Counted from the first letter of the stretch, positions 34,161-43,856 are shown. The stretch: DNA of 64,000 nt from CBDCYH01 sp965224105 (GCA_965224105.1 CBDCYH010000001.1:1054001-1118000), one strand, 5' to 3'. Numbers and translations are program-made. Notes: generated by a model not told the origin, from the letters alone.

Positions 34161-35116
34161 AAACCAGCTTGATCGGAAACACGGGCATCAGTTGCTCCCG
34201 CGTCGGCCTTGGGACGTGGGCTTTCGCCTCTCAGATTTACGGCGAGGTTCCAGAGTCCGACTCTATTGCAACGATACACTACGCTCTGGACAGCGGAATC
34301 TCTCTCTTTGACACAGCCCCCTTGTATGGCACCAAGACGGAGGACGGTGTATCTGAGACCATCCTCGGACGCGGATTGGGCAACCACCGCAAGGATGTCG
34401 TGATCTCCTCAAAATTTGGACGGTACTCCTCAGACGGAGCTGGTCCGAACTTCAATGCGAAAAGGGCACGGGAGTCGGTCGAAGGTAGCCTCCGTCGCCT
34501 TAACACCGATTATCTGGACATCCTTTTTTTTCACTCACCCTTCGGTCCAGACGAAATCCATGACGACGTCTGGGATGAATTGGGAAAGCTTAAGTCAGAA
34601 GGTAAGATTCGTGTAATTGGCCACTCAATTTCGATGTTTGAACAGACCGAGCAGATGGCCCGAGACTGGATATCCGAAAGAAAAATCGAGTTAATTCAAG
34701 TGGTTTATAGTCTGATGAACCGACAATCGACTGCTCTACTTGAATTCGCAAACTCCAAAGGTGCAGCCACGTTTGCGCGGGAATCTCTTGCCAACGGTTT
34801 TCTAACTGAGAGCATAACACGCGACACTGTTTTCGGAAGCAAGAACATCAACAAGCGCTACCCACCAGAAGAAATTGCTGAGCGTGTCGCCTACGTGGAA
34901 CAGCTGGGTTTTCTGGTTCGCGACGACATCGACAACATTGCCCAAGCCGCTGTGCGTTGGGTTTTGGATAACCCAAATGTTACCTCCGTCCTGGCTGGTG
35001 CAAAGAATGTGACCGAACTCGCAGATTGGGTTGCTGGTGGACAGGCGCAGCCGTTTAGCAAGTCTGAATTGCAACGTGCCCGCGAGGCCCATAGCAGAGA
35101 CTTTCAGGCCGCCTGA
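34157..35116 (+). CDS. Aldo/keto reductase
   Basis: This 319-residue NADPH-dependent oxidoreductase has the complete catalytic tetrad: D52 and Y57 in FDTAPLYG, K86 in ISSKFGRY and H126 in FFHSPFGP. The C-terminal part, with ANPNVTSVLAGAKNVTEL-like spacing (DNPNVTSVLAGAKNVTEL), gives the cofactor-binding loop. Similar proteins reduce sugars or sugar-derived aldehydes, and some act as L-fucose, L-rhamnose or D-threo-aldose dehydrogenases. It closes the epimerase/KDG operon, overlapping the creatininase stop as ATGA. Eight bases separate it from the converging TPR gene, so there is no room for a conventional terminator between them. Confidence 0.9.
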   Translation: MKTSLIGNTGISCSRVGLGTWAFASQIYGEVPESDSIATIHYALDSGISLFDTAPLYGTKTEDGVSETILGRGLGNHRKDVVISSKFGRYSSDGAGPNFNAKRARESVEGSLRRLNTDYLDILFFHSPFGPDEIHDDVWDELGKLKSEGKIRVIGHSISMFEQTEQMARDWISERKIELIQVVYSLMNRQSTALLEFANSKGAATFARESLANGFLTESITRDTVFGSKNINKRYPPEEIAERVAYVEQLGFLVRDDIDNIAQAAVRWVLDNPNVTSVLAGAKNVTELADWVAGGQAQPFSKSELQRAREAHSRDFQAA

Positions 35117-35124
35117 GTCTTCGC

Positions 35125-36207
35125 TCAATCGTGCTGTTCTATTTTTTCCGCAAGTTCGATCCTGCGCGCGGATTCAGTGCTGTTGCCAATTGCGGCAAAG
35201 AGAGACGCGAGGTTGCGCTGTAAACTCGCGTTGGGTTCGCTTATCATCTCCACGATCAACAGCTGGTCAATCGCCTGATGCGGACTTGACCCCTCGCGAT
35301 ACGCATCTGCAAGCGACAGCCTATCCCGTACGCCACGAGGATTCAGTCTTACCCTTTCCTCCAACCGAAAAACCGCTTCTTCCAGCTCCGCGAGGTGTTC
35401 AAATTCTGCTTCAATATGCGCCGCTTCTTCGGTTCGCTCAAGTCCACGCAAGGTGCGGGCAAGAACAAAAAGTGTCTGTGCCTTAACCGGCGGTTGTTCA
35501 AGGAGCGGCTGCAGGACGGTTAGCGCTTCGGCATATTGCCCGGCTGACGTCAACAACCTGCCGTAGTCTGAACGATAGAGTTTGCTGGACGGTTCGAGCT
35601 GAAACGCTCGCCTCATGTTGGCGACAGCCTGTGCGTGATCACCGTCGATCTGATCAAGTTCAGACAGCGCGGCGTAGTTGCCTGCATACGTTGGAGCGAG
35701 TTCGATCGATTTGTCCAGTGCGACACGAGCGCTGTCGTAGTTTCCAATCTGAAGATACGCACGCCCAAGGCCATGCCAGGGTTGTGGCCCCGATTCACCT
35801 GAGGCAGCACGGCGATAGAACCCAACGGCGCTGACATATTCCTGCTGGGCCACAGCGATATTCCCGAGCTCGTGCAACGGCGCGGGATGCTCCGGACGGA
35901 TCTCGTGCGCTTTCTGGAATGCGGCCTGCGCTTGATCCAGCCGCCCCAAACGCAAAAAAGTATTGCCGCGCGTCAACCAGGACAGGAATTCCTGGGGATG
36001 TTCATTGACCAACCTTACCGAAAGCGAATCAGCTCGGGCAAAATTTCTATTGACGAGCGCCTCGTCTACCTGGTCGATTATCTCCGTAAGGGTAGAGTCC
36101 GCCGCTGTCTCGACTCGCTGCGATGAACTGTTCGATGTACAAGCCGACAGCATGGCGACTAGCACTAGTGCAGGCAGAAAGGTCTCGAGTCGTCTTTGTC
36201 TGATCAT
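35125..36207 (-). CDS. TPR-repeat lipoprotein
   Basis: The protein of about 360 residues has a lipoprotein signal (MIRQRRLETFLPALVLVAMLSAC) followed by six to eight tetratricopeptide repeats, such as SWLTRGNTFLRLGRLDQAQAAFQKAHEIRP and PWHGLGRAYLQIGNYDSARVALDKSIEL in shorter blocks. It is a scaffold anchored to the outer or inner membrane with unknown partners. I use the ATG at 36207 because it gives a compact n-region; the ATG at 36237 would add ten residues. It is the last gene of the rhamnose/lactate block, 57 bases after lutC, and may be only loosely connected with it. Confidence 0.85.
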   Translation of the reverse strand: MIRQRRLETFLPALVLVAMLSACTSNSSSQRVETAADSTLTEIIDQVDEALVNRNFARADSLSVRLVNEHPQEFLSWLTRGNTFLRLGRLDQAQAAFQKAHEIRPEHPAPLHELGNIAVAQQEYVSAVGFYRRAASGESGPQPWHGLGRAYLQIGNYDSARVALDKSIELAPTYAGNYAALSELDQIDGDHAQAVANMRRAFQLEPSSKLYRSDYGRLLTSAGQYAEALTVLQPLLEQPPVKAQTLFVLARTLRGLERTEEAAHIEAEFEHLAELEEAVFRLEERVRLNPRGVRDRLSLADAYREGSSPHQAIDQLLIVEMISEPNASLQRNLASLFAAIGNSTESARRIELAEKIEQHD

Positions 36208-36264
36208 GATCTCGCGGTTGGACTGCAACATACGCACCGGTGACGGCTTGTCCGAACAGACGAG

Positions 36265-36846
36265 TTAATCGGTGAGGAAAATGCTGAGCGATCTAGGGCC
36301 GTGAGCCCCGATTACAAGAGACTGCTCAATATCCGCTGTCTTTGATGGGCCCGCGACAAAAACGCCAAATCCAACCGCAGAAAGATCGAGCCTCGCGTAC
36401 GCCTCGTGCATGGTTGGAACTAGTCGCTGGCGCGAGAGGATGATTCCACAATGCTCGACAATGAATAAACCTGAGCGGTTAACAATCTCAGAATCAGAAA
36501 CCCATAGTGCACCATTTTCCGCTACAGCCAGACTCGATCGACATAGAAACAGGTCCCCGCCTCGAACATCCGGCTGCTCTGCTACCAGCTTTCCTCGAGG
36601 GTGAGGAATGGTATCATCAGCAAGCAGAATTTCTTCATGTTCTGCCGAGTGCGCTTGCAGGGTATCTGCCAACTCGAGCCGATTGCAATCGAGAACCCGA
36701 CTGCCCGCAAGCTCCGCCATTCTGATGAATTCAGGGACAAGATCCCCCCACTCCTCCTGCGGCTCCCGCCGGGCCACCGGAGAACTACTGACGGGTTTGC
36801 CAGTAGCGATCCTGTGCAAGATTTTTTCTCGCGAGTCTCTACCCAT
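36265..36846 (-). CDS. lutC: LutC, L-lactate utilisation protein (LUD domain)
   Basis: LutC is the third component of the LutABC iron-sulfur system that oxidises L-lactate to pyruvate. The 193-residue LUD-domain product has SSLAVAENGALWVSDSEIVNRSGLFIVEHCGIIL and ends with AGPSKTADIEQSLVIGAHGPRSLSIFL (two family blocks, abbreviated here). The ATG at 36846 overlaps the lutB stop by eight bases and matches the family N terminus MGRDSREKIL; an in-frame ATG at 36882 would start deeper inside lutB. It is the last lut gene after lutA and lutB, downstream of the rhamnose genes, and would act on the lactate they release. Confidence 0.93.
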   Translation of the reverse strand: MGRDSREKILHRIATGKPVSSSPVARREPQEEWGDLVPEFIRMAELAGSRVLDCNRLELADTLQAHSAEHEEILLADDTIPHPRGKLVAEQPDVRGGDLFLCRSSLAVAENGALWVSDSEIVNRSGLFIVEHCGIILSRQRLVPTMHEAYARLDLSAVGFGVFVAGPSKTADIEQSLVIGAHGPRSLSIFLTD

Positions 36847-38200
36847 TGTTTTCGCGCTGTCTGTCAGCAAGCATCTTTGCAAGGGATTCTTTTGGCTTTG
36901 GCGGGACGTCTCGTTGTTCTAGCCATTCTCTTAAAGGTCCGGGGAGATACTTCAGCAACCGGCTGTATCCGATTTTGCTCATCAGTTTGAATAGACGCGG
37001 ACTTGCCATAAGGCGCGTGCCAATGCCAACCCACGCCGGACGACTCTTACCACGCTTAATCTCCTGTCGCCACAAAAAAAGCTGCCGATGAATGTCGATC
37101 TTGACTGGACACACGTCTGTGCACGAACCGCACAGGGTTGAGGCGAAGGGCAGGTCACCACTCGAATTCGGATCAAAACCGGGATTGATGATGGCCCCTA
37201 TTGGTCCGGGTAATGTCGCACCGTAACTGTGGCCACCGCTGCGCCTGTAGATCGGGCAGGTGTTCATGCAAGCCCCGCACCGAATGCACTTGAGCCCATT
37301 CCGGAATCGAGACCTCGCAAGGTGCTCCGTTCTACCATTGTCGACAAGGATGACGTGCATTTCTGCGCCAGGCCTGGGCGCCTGCACGTGCGACGTATAA
37401 ATGGTTACTGGCTGTCCCGTTGCGCTTCGAGCGAGTAGGCGAAGAAAAACCCCAAGATCCTGAACCTGAGGAATAATCTTTTCTATCCCCATGCATGCGA
37501 TATGCACCGGAGCCAGGTGCATCCCGAGGTCCGCATTGCCTTCGTTTGTGCAGACCACGATTCCTCCGGTCTCCGCGACACCGAAGTTGACCCCCGTGAT
37601 TGCCGCATCAGCCGAAAGAAATCTGGCTCGAAGGTCCTGCCGGGCCGCCTCAGTAAGATTCTGCGGATCCGATTCGCCAGCTGGCGTACCGAGCTTCTTG
37701 TGAAACAACTCTCCAATCTCATGTTTCCGTACATGTATGGCGGGCATAACGATATGGGAAGGAGGTTCATCTCTAAGCTGAACTATTCTCTCACCAAGAT
37801 CGGTGTCGGTGACATCAATACCGAGGCCAGCAAGATGGTTATTCAAGCCACATTCTTCCGTCAACATGGACTTACTCTTGACGACTGTCCGAGCCTTGTG
37901 CCTTGCAAGAATATCCGCGACTATCCTATTGTGCTCGTGCGCGTCCTCCGCCCAGTGGACCTCAATTCCACGCGCGCTGGCATTAGATTCAAACTGAACC
38001 AGGTACTCATCCAGATTGGCGAGTACGTCGTCCTTAATAATTGAAGCGCACGTCCGTAGCTCTTCCCAGTCACCAACGGCACCAGCGGACGCGTCCCTTT
38101 TTTGCCGAACATGCCATAAGGAAGCATCGTGCCAATCGGCCCTCGCTTCGTCGGCAACAAAAGCCGCAGCTTTGCCGGCATGTCCTGCGTAAATATTCAT
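36839..38200 (-). CDS. lutB: LutB, iron-sulfur subunit of L-lactate oxidation complex
   Basis: The product of about 453 residues has an N-terminal LUD domain with ITGVNFGVAETGGIVVCTNEGN and a C-terminal ferredoxin-like domain with two 4Fe-4S motifs, CIRCGACMNTCP and CGSCTDVCPV. A TSHVQAPRPGAEMHVILVDNGR segment is typical of LutB/YkgF. The start at 38200 overlaps the lutA stop as ATGA; the open frame to 38413 runs inside lutA and shows no family sequence. With LutA and LutC it forms the cytoplasmic L-lactate-oxidising complex. This matches the L-lactate expected from the fused rhamnulose-1-phosphate aldolase/lactaldehyde dehydrogenase upstream. Confidence 0.94.
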   Translation of the reverse strand: MNIYAGHAGKAAAFVADEARADWHDASLWHVRQKRDASAGAVGDWEELRTCASIIKDDVLANLDEYLVQFESNASARGIEVHWAEDAHEHNRIVADILARHKARTVVKSKSMLTEECGLNNHLAGLGIDVTDTDLGERIVQLRDEPPSHIVMPAIHVRKHEIGELFHKKLGTPAGESDPQNLTEAARQDLRARFLSADAAITGVNFGVAETGGIVVCTNEGNADLGMHLAPVHIACMGIEKIIPQVQDLGVFLRLLARSATGQPVTIYTSHVQAPRPGAEMHVILVDNGRTEHLARSRFRNGLKCIRCGACMNTCPIYRRSGGHSYGATLPGPIGAIINPGFDPNSSGDLPFASTLCGSCTDVCPVKIDIHRQLFLWRQEIKRGKSRPAWVGIGTRLMASPRLFKLMSKIGYSRLLKYLPGPLREWLEQRDVPPKPKESLAKMLADRQRENNG

Positions 38201-38925
38201 GCTGTTGCCTGTGCCATCAACTCGGCGATGTGCATTGCCTTGACGTCCAGAGATCTCCGGCGCGCTAATCCCTCGAGATGCATCAGGCATGACATGTCTG
38301 CGCTCACAATGAACTCGGCGCCCGCCTGTTTGTGATCTCTCAGGCGATCCCATCCCATTTTTACGGAAATTGCTTTCTGGGAAACAGCAAAGGTCCCCCC
38401 AAATCCGCAACACTCATCAGGCCTTTCGAGCTCCACCAACTCCAGATCTGAAATGCTGGTAAGCAGGTCTCCAAGAACATCGGCCCGCTCGCTTTTCATC
38501 TCGGAAGGAGGCCCCAGCCCCAGACCCCGAAGACCATGACACCCTTGATGCACTCCAACCTTGTGCGGAAACGACCCACCTATAGATCGGACACCGATAA
38601 CATTGTAGAGGAATTGGCAAAGTTCGAACGTTCGATCTGAAATGGTCGATGAAGCCTCACCCCCCACATGCTCGACAATGTGGAGTGCACAGGATGCGGA
38701 CGGGGTAACTACGTAGTCGAATTGCCTAAAATCGTGCTGTAGCTTCGACTCAACACGACCAGCCTCCGATGCAAAACCAGCGTTCGCGAAGGGTTGGCCA
38801 CAACAGGTCTGATCTGCGGGAACGGTCACCGTGCATCCGAATTTCTCTAACAGGTCAAGAGAGGCAATTGCAACCCGCGGGTAGTATTGTCTGACGTAGC
38901 ACGGGATGAACAATCCGACATTCAT
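38197..38925 (-). CDS. lutA: LutA, cysteine-rich CCG-domain subunit of L-lactate oxidation complex
   Basis: This 242-residue protein carries two cysteine-rich CCG domains. The first has FIPCYVRQYYP, ADQTCCGQPFANAG and SASCALHIV; the second has VHQGCHGLRGLG, DECCGFGGTFAV and SADMSCLMHLEG. Both match LutA/YkgE, whose CCG motifs hold iron-sulfur clusters or act in electron transfer. It starts at the ATG that overlaps the stop of the rhamnulose-phosphate aldolase fusion gene (ATGA). The lut genes therefore appear to be part of the rhamnose operon. Confidence 0.94.
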   Translation of the reverse strand: MNVGLFIPCYVRQYYPRVAIASLDLLEKFGCTVTVPADQTCCGQPFANAGFASEAGRVESKLQHDFRQFDYVVTPSASCALHIVEHVGGEASSTISDRTFELCQFLYNVIGVRSIGGSFPHKVGVHQGCHGLRGLGLGPPSEMKSERADVLGDLLTSISDLELVELERPDECCGFGGTFAVSQKAISVKMGWDRLRDHKQAGAEFIVSADMSCLMHLEGLARRRSLDVKAMHIAELMAQATA

Positions 38926-41099
38926 CGGAGGAAGGCTTCGGTCAAACCGCCATCTACTGTTATTACCTGCCCGGTGGTCTTAGCCAGGCGATCGCTGATC
39001 AACAAGAAGACTGCCTCCGCCTGATCCATGGTGGTCACCTTCTCCTTGGTAAGTGTGCGGTTGGCATAAAAGCTTGCCAGTTTGTCCCGGAGCGTCTCGG
39101 TGGATTCTGATTCATCGAAATCGATGTTGTACTTGGTAAGTGAGGCGATCACTCTATCGCGCGGAAACATGGAGCTGCCGCCAACTACCGTCGCGGGTGC
39201 GAGCCCGTTAACCCTAACGAGAGGAGCCAGCTGGATCGCCAGTTCCCGGATGAGGTGGCTTGCCGCGGCTTTGCTCGTATCGTACGCGAGGCTGCCCTTC
39301 TTCGCAACTGCTGCATTAACACTTGTGGTAAGAACCAGCGATCCCTTCAGATTTTGTTCTCGCCAAATTTTTTCTGATTCGTCGGCAACGAGGTGCGCGC
39401 CAATCACATTAACGGCGAAAGTTCTACTCCACAACTCGTCTGAAACCCATCCGTCCTTGTCAGGCGTTGGGTACATCCCAGCCGTCACTACAACATCATC
39501 GAGTCCGCCGTAGGCCATCAAGATATTCTCCATGGCCGCGGCGATTGAATCCCGCTTGGTGATATCGGCTTGCAGTCCGATGATGTCGCCCGAACCGGAA
39601 ATACCAGTTCCTGCGACCCCGATCCCGACCCCAACGGAATCGCTAACCTCATTTGCGACATCACGAGCAAGGTCGCCATCCAGATCCAGCGCAACGACTG
39701 TGGCTCCGTCCGCAATTACGCGGTCGACTACCTCGCGTCCTATTCCGCTGCCAGCTCCAAACACGGCAACAATTTTCCTGGCTAGCTCTTTCTCCGGGGG
39801 CTTCCGTTTCAACTTCGCCTCTTCCAACAACCAGTACTCAATGTCGAACGCCTCTTGTTTCGGGAGCGCCGTATATTCTGAAATAGCCTCCGCACCACGC
39901 ATGACCTCAACTGCTGCGTTGTAAAACTCAGCCGTTACTCTGGATTCGCTTTTATTCTTGCCCCAGGCGATCATGCCAAGCCCGGGAATCAAAACAACGG
40001 TCGGCGAAGCCGGACGGATCGCCGGGGAATCACTTCTTTTATGTTTTTCGTAGTAGTCCCTGTAGTCAGTCCTGTATTGGACCAAACCCTTAGCGAGTTT
40101 GTCCTTTAGAGCCTGCAAATTTTCTGAGGACGGGTCCCAGTCCACATAGAGAGGTTTGATCTTGGTGCGGAGAAAATGGTCAGGACAAGATGTACCCATC
40201 TCCGCAAGACGGGCCGCATCCTGTGAATTGACAAATTCCAGAATCTCGTCTCTCGTCTCGACCGTCCCAATAAACTTCTTCTCCGTGCTCACCTGCCCGC
40301 GAAGCCACGGGAGCAATTCGACAAGCACCTTCTGGCGTCGGACTGGATCTAACGACGTGTACTTTTGACCGCCAAATGTCTCGTCTCCCCTATTATGTTT
40401 TTCGACGAAGGCAGCGGCTTTGTCGATCAACTCGAGTGAAAGCAGGTAACAATCTTTGTCCGTCTCCGCCCAGTTGATTAATCCATGCCCGCCCAGGATT
40501 ATTCCCCGCGCCGCCGGATTTTCGCGGCAGATCCGTTGCATTTCCAATCCGAGCTCAAAACCTGGTCGTTGCCAATCAACCCACTCGACATCCGAGCCGT
40601 AAACTTGCTTTGTTAGTTCGCGGCCGTTCTTCGCAGTCGCTATCGCGATGCACGACGTGGGATGTGTGTGATCAACAATCTTGTGTGGAATAAATGCGTG
40701 CAATGGGGTGTCGATTGACGAAGCGCGCGGGTTCAGGTTAAACGTGCAATGCGGATACATCCCAACCATCTCATCCTCAGCAACCGTCTTCGCTCCCCGA
40801 TTCTCCTTCGCAGCGTATAGCTGCTGCAGTGCAACCAGTTTTTCCTGATACAGCGATGAAAAATTCTCCCGCCTGGCGGTACGCAGATCACCCCCTGACC
40901 CCTTGACCCACAGAACTTCCGCCTCCGCTCCGGTTAGAGGATCAACCTCGACAACCTTTGAAGAAGTATTCCCTCCGCCGGTATTAGTAATCCTCCAGTC
41001 TTGCCCCAAGAGATTGGAACGATATACCAACCGCCCCAACGCGTCCAGACCTTCTACCTGCTTGTCATCCCACAAATTTGTAACGTGCGCAAATTCCAT
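38922..41099 (-). CDS. rhaEW: Fused rhamnulose-1-phosphate aldolase / L-lactaldehyde dehydrogenase
   Basis: The protein of about 725 residues joins a class II aldolase domain and a short-chain dehydrogenase. The aldolase half has NTGGGNTSSKV, the zinc His in VDHTHPTSC and GGHGLINWAETD. The SDR half has VAVFGAGSGIGREVVDRV and the active-site YDTSKAAASHLI. Such fusions split L-rhamnulose-1-phosphate into DHAP and L-lactaldehyde and oxidise the latter to L-lactate with NAD. I start at the ATG at 41099, which has AAGG five bases upstream; a GTG at 41105 lies just after that site. It sits between rhaB and lutA, as expected for a route that ends in lactate. Confidence 0.95.
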   Translation of the reverse strand: MEFAHVTNLWDDKQVEGLDALGRLVYRSNLLGQDWRITNTGGGNTSSKVVEVDPLTGAEAEVLWVKGSGGDLRTARRENFSSLYQEKLVALQQLYAAKENRGAKTVAEDEMVGMYPHCTFNLNPRASSIDTPLHAFIPHKIVDHTHPTSCIAIATAKNGRELTKQVYGSDVEWVDWQRPGFELGLEMQRICRENPAARGIILGGHGLINWAETDKDCYLLSLELIDKAAAFVEKHNRGDETFGGQKYTSLDPVRRQKVLVELLPWLRGQVSTEKKFIGTVETRDEILEFVNSQDAARLAEMGTSCPDHFLRTKIKPLYVDWDPSSENLQALKDKLAKGLVQYRTDYRDYYEKHKRSDSPAIRPASPTVVLIPGLGMIAWGKNKSESRVTAEFYNAAVEVMRGAEAISEYTALPKQEAFDIEYWLLEEAKLKRKPPEKELARKIVAVFGAGSGIGREVVDRVIADGATVVALDLDGDLARDVANEVSDSVGVGIGVAGTGISGSGDIIGLQADITKRDSIAAAMENILMAYGGLDDVVVTAGMYPTPDKDGWVSDELWSRTFAVNVIGAHLVADESEKIWREQNLKGSLVLTTSVNAAVAKKGSLAYDTSKAAASHLIRELAIQLAPLVRVNGLAPATVVGGSSMFPRDRVIASLTKYNIDFDESESTETLRDKLASFYANRTLTKEKVTTMDQAEAVFLLISDRLAKTTGQVITVDGGLTEAFLR

Positions 41100-41134
41100 T
41101 TCCACCTTAATGTCTTTTCATCATCGCCAGTGCT

Positions 41135-42538
41135 TTAATTTCCTGGCAAATACGTTTTTAGTTTACTACTTCGTCGAACAACTGTTCGTATATCCATACC
41201 CGGATCAAGATCATTCATTGAGCGGGCCTGAACCAACAGATTCCCGAGAGCAGAAGATTCGGCTGGACCCGCCACCACCGTTACACCAATGGCATCTGCA
41301 GTCAACTGGTTCAGCAGCTCGTTGCGCGAACCCCCACCAACGATATGCAGGGTGATGTCATCCGGAAGTTCTGCCAGGTCCAGGAGTTTGCCGAATTTTT
41401 CTTTATACCCGGCCGCAAGACTATCCATTAGTAAGCGGACCAGTTCTCCCTGATTCTCAGGCTTGGAGCGCCCCGACTTTTCACATTCGGCATGCACTTT
41501 GGCAACCATGTTACCAGGCTCGGCAATAACAGGACTATCAAGATTAATAACCGAACCGGTCAGTCCGGCGTTGATAGCGGCGGCCATCAGTGTCTCGTAT
41601 GATGTCTCAAGACCCTGCATGCGCCATTCCCGGATGCATTCTTCAAGCGGCCACATCCCGGTCATATTTTTCAGGAATCGAACGGTGCCATCCAGGCCGA
41701 GTTCGTTCGTATAGCTTTCGGTAAACGCCTCACTGGAAAGATTTGGCCGCGAAACCTCGGTGCCAATCAAAGACCAGGTACCCGAACTGATGTAGGCGAA
41801 GGGCGCACCGGGTTCGGCAGGGATGCCAGCTACTGCGCATGCTGTATCGTGGGTCAAACCGCACACAACTGGTACACCTCGACTCGCATCCGTCCCACTA
41901 AAAACGGTACCCGATTCAACGATCCGCGGAAATCTTCGCGCGTCCATTCCCAGCTCGGCAATTAAATCGGCAGACCATTGTCTAGATTGCGCATTCACCA
42001 ACCCTGTTGTGCTCGCATTCGATATCTCAACGACGGGTTCACCAGACAACAAGTAGTTGAAATAGTCACCAACCAGAATTCTGCTGTCCGTCTCCCGGAC
42101 GAGGTCGGGCTCTTCTTGTAAATCAGTGTAGATCTGATAGATCGTGTTGAATGGAAGAAACTGAATACCAGCAATAGAATAGAGCCTGGCCGGTTCAACC
42201 AGAGTGTGCACCTCCTCAATGAATGCGGCGGTCCGACTGTCGCGGTAACAAAACGGATTCCGTACGGGACTCCCATCTTTTCTGATCGGAACGTAGTCAA
42301 CCGCCCACGAATCGACGGAAATACTCCTTAATGTCGTTTGCTCGAGTGCAAGATCAATGCTGCGTTTTATGTCCGCCCAAATCTTGTCTATGTCCCAATA
42401 TAGATTCTCGCCTTCGTTCAGGACCGGAGTTGGGAATCTGTAGATCTCCTCCGCTTCGATTTTGGAGTCGCGGAGAGTACCGAGGATCGCGCGCCCTGAC
42501 GACGCGCCGAGATCAATCGCCAGGTATGAAGTATTCAT
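41135..42538 (-). CDS. rhaB: L-rhamnulokinase
   Basis: This 467-residue FGGY-family kinase phosphorylates L-rhamnulose at O1. The N-terminal phosphate-binding motif is AIDLGASSGRAILG, followed by the rhamnulokinase blocks FPTPVLNEGENLYWDIDKIW and ISVDSWAVDYVPI. The C-terminal ATPase segment is LHIVGGGSRNELLNQLTADA, and GTWSLIGTE marks the middle. Length and motifs match bacterial RhaB. It lies between the isomerase and aldolase/dehydrogenase genes in pathway order, with gaps of 18 and 35 bases. Confidence in the assignment is high because the neighbours catalyse the steps before and after. Confidence 0.95.
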   Translation of the reverse strand: MNTSYLAIDLGASSGRAILGTLRDSKIEAEEIYRFPTPVLNEGENLYWDIDKIWADIKRSIDLALEQTTLRSISVDSWAVDYVPIRKDGSPVRNPFCYRDSRTAAFIEEVHTLVEPARLYSIAGIQFLPFNTIYQIYTDLQEEPDLVRETDSRILVGDYFNYLLSGEPVVEISNASTTGLVNAQSRQWSADLIAELGMDARRFPRIVESGTVFSGTDASRGVPVVCGLTHDTACAVAGIPAEPGAPFAYISSGTWSLIGTEVSRPNLSSEAFTESYTNELGLDGTVRFLKNMTGMWPLEECIREWRMQGLETSYETLMAAAINAGLTGSVINLDSPVIAEPGNMVAKVHAECEKSGRSKPENQGELVRLLMDSLAAGYKEKFGKLLDLAELPDDITLHIVGGGSRNELLNQLTADAIGVTVVAGPAESSALGNLLVQARSMNDLDPGMDIRTVVRRSSKLKTYLPGN

Positions 42539-42556
42539 GCTCGCAACAACCCGTGT

Positions 42557-43846
42557 CTACAAACTTTGCGGCGGAGTGTACGCGGATTCTTGCCGCTTCT
42601 TGGCTACGTCGGCGCGATAACCGGATGATCGGAAGGACTCGATAGGACGAATAGCACCCCCACCGCGCCGACGAACTTCACCCACCAGCGCTCCGACATC
42701 TGTTTCAAAAGCCGTGGTAAGGATTCGCTCGGCCATGATAACGTCATTGGATGTCTGGCACTCCGACAGCTTCTGCCGATCTACAAGTAGAGCTTTAGCG
42801 AATGCCTTTTGTAATGCATCAACAGTTTGCAACAACGCCTCGATTGGATCTTTGACGTTGTGACTCTGGTCTATCATGTAGGCAGGATTGAACCCACCAG
42901 CCGCATCAGCATCCTTAGCCGCATCAACCAGTTCATTGAAGACCAGGAATAATTGATAGGGCCTTATCGAACCGGTGGTCAGGTCGTCGTCCCCGTACTT
43001 GCTGTCATTAAAATGAAACCCTCCAAGCTTGCCAGCAGAAACCAACCGGGCAACAATCATCTCAATGTTCGTGTTCGGCAAGTGGTGGCCAAGATCGACC
43101 AGACATCTTGCTCGTTCGCCAAGATTTTGAGCAAGCATAAGAGAAGTCCCCCAATCCTGGACGACTGTCGAATAGAATGCGGGTTCGTACGGTTTATGCT
43201 CTGTGAACAAGCTCCAATGGTCTGGCAGCGAGGCGTACGCTTTCTGCAGGCATGCCAACACTCTCTCGTATCCCTTGCGCAGGTGCATCTGACCCGGATA
43301 GTTGCTGCCATCCGACAACCAGACAGTAATCGCATCCGATCCAAGCGATTCGCCCACCTGTATAACATGCAGAATATGACTGGTTGCCTGTTCCCGAACA
43401 GCGGCATCAGTATGAGATAACGATCCGAACCGATAGCTCAATGCCTGTTCGGGTTGGTCCTGAAACGTGTTGGAGTTTACTGCATCGAACCCAAGGTTTC
43501 GTGACTGAGCAAACTCTCGAAGCTCGGTGGGGTCATCCGGCTCATCCCAGGGAATGTGCAATGACACCTTGGGAGTCGAGCAGACAAGCTTATGGATCAC
43601 CGCGATGTCGTCAAATTTTTCGAACACGTTTCGCGGTTGGCCCGGTGTGGGGAATCTGCCAAATCTCGTCCCGCCTGTCCCGAGTGCCCAGGATGGCACT
43701 GCCACCTCGAAGGCAGCAACCTCTTCAACAACGGACTCAATATCCAAACCACGGTCGGCCAACACGGAGCCAAGGTGGTCGAAATCTCGAGTGTGCGCAC
43801 TCAGACAGGAACCGTTGTCGCTGTCAATGAAATCTCTAGTAGTCAT
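42557..43846 (-). CDS. rhaI: L-rhamnose isomerase, xylose-isomerase-like (RhaI type)
   Basis: The 429-residue TIM barrel belongs to the RhaI-type L-rhamnose isomerases, distinct from E. coli RhaA. It has the metal ligands in LFTEHKPYEP, CLVDLGHHLPN and GGFHFNDSKYGDDDL, with GFNPAYMIDQSHNVKDP near the C terminus. The reaction is L-rhamnose to L-rhamnulose with Mn or Co. The start at 43846 (MTTRDFIDSDNG) lies ten bases after the stop of the MetE-like gene. An in-frame ATG at 43909 would run through that stop region and is unlikely. It is the first rhamnose gene proper and is followed by rhaB. Confidence 0.93.
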   Translation of the reverse strand: MTTRDFIDSDNGSCLSAHTRDFDHLGSVLADRGLDIESVVEEVAAFEVAVPSWALGTGGTRFGRFPTPGQPRNVFEKFDDIAVIHKLVCSTPKVSLHIPWDEPDDPTELREFAQSRNLGFDAVNSNTFQDQPEQALSYRFGSLSHTDAAVREQATSHILHVIQVGESLGSDAITVWLSDGSNYPGQMHLRKGYERVLACLQKAYASLPDHWSLFTEHKPYEPAFYSTVVQDWGTSLMLAQNLGERARCLVDLGHHLPNTNIEMIVARLVSAGKLGGFHFNDSKYGDDDLTTGSIRPYQLFLVFNELVDAAKDADAAGGFNPAYMIDQSHNVKDPIEALLQTVDALQKAFAKALLVDRQKLSECQTSNDVIMAERILTTAFETDVGALVGEVRRRGGGAIRPIESFRSSGYRADVAKKRQESAYTPPQSL

Positions 43847-43856
43847 TTGTTTCAGG

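Noticed and set aside
38201..38413. Longer form of LutB from an ATG at 38413
   Set aside because: The extra 71 residues lie inside lutA in another frame and match no LutB sequence; the start in the ATGA overlap is normal for this operon.
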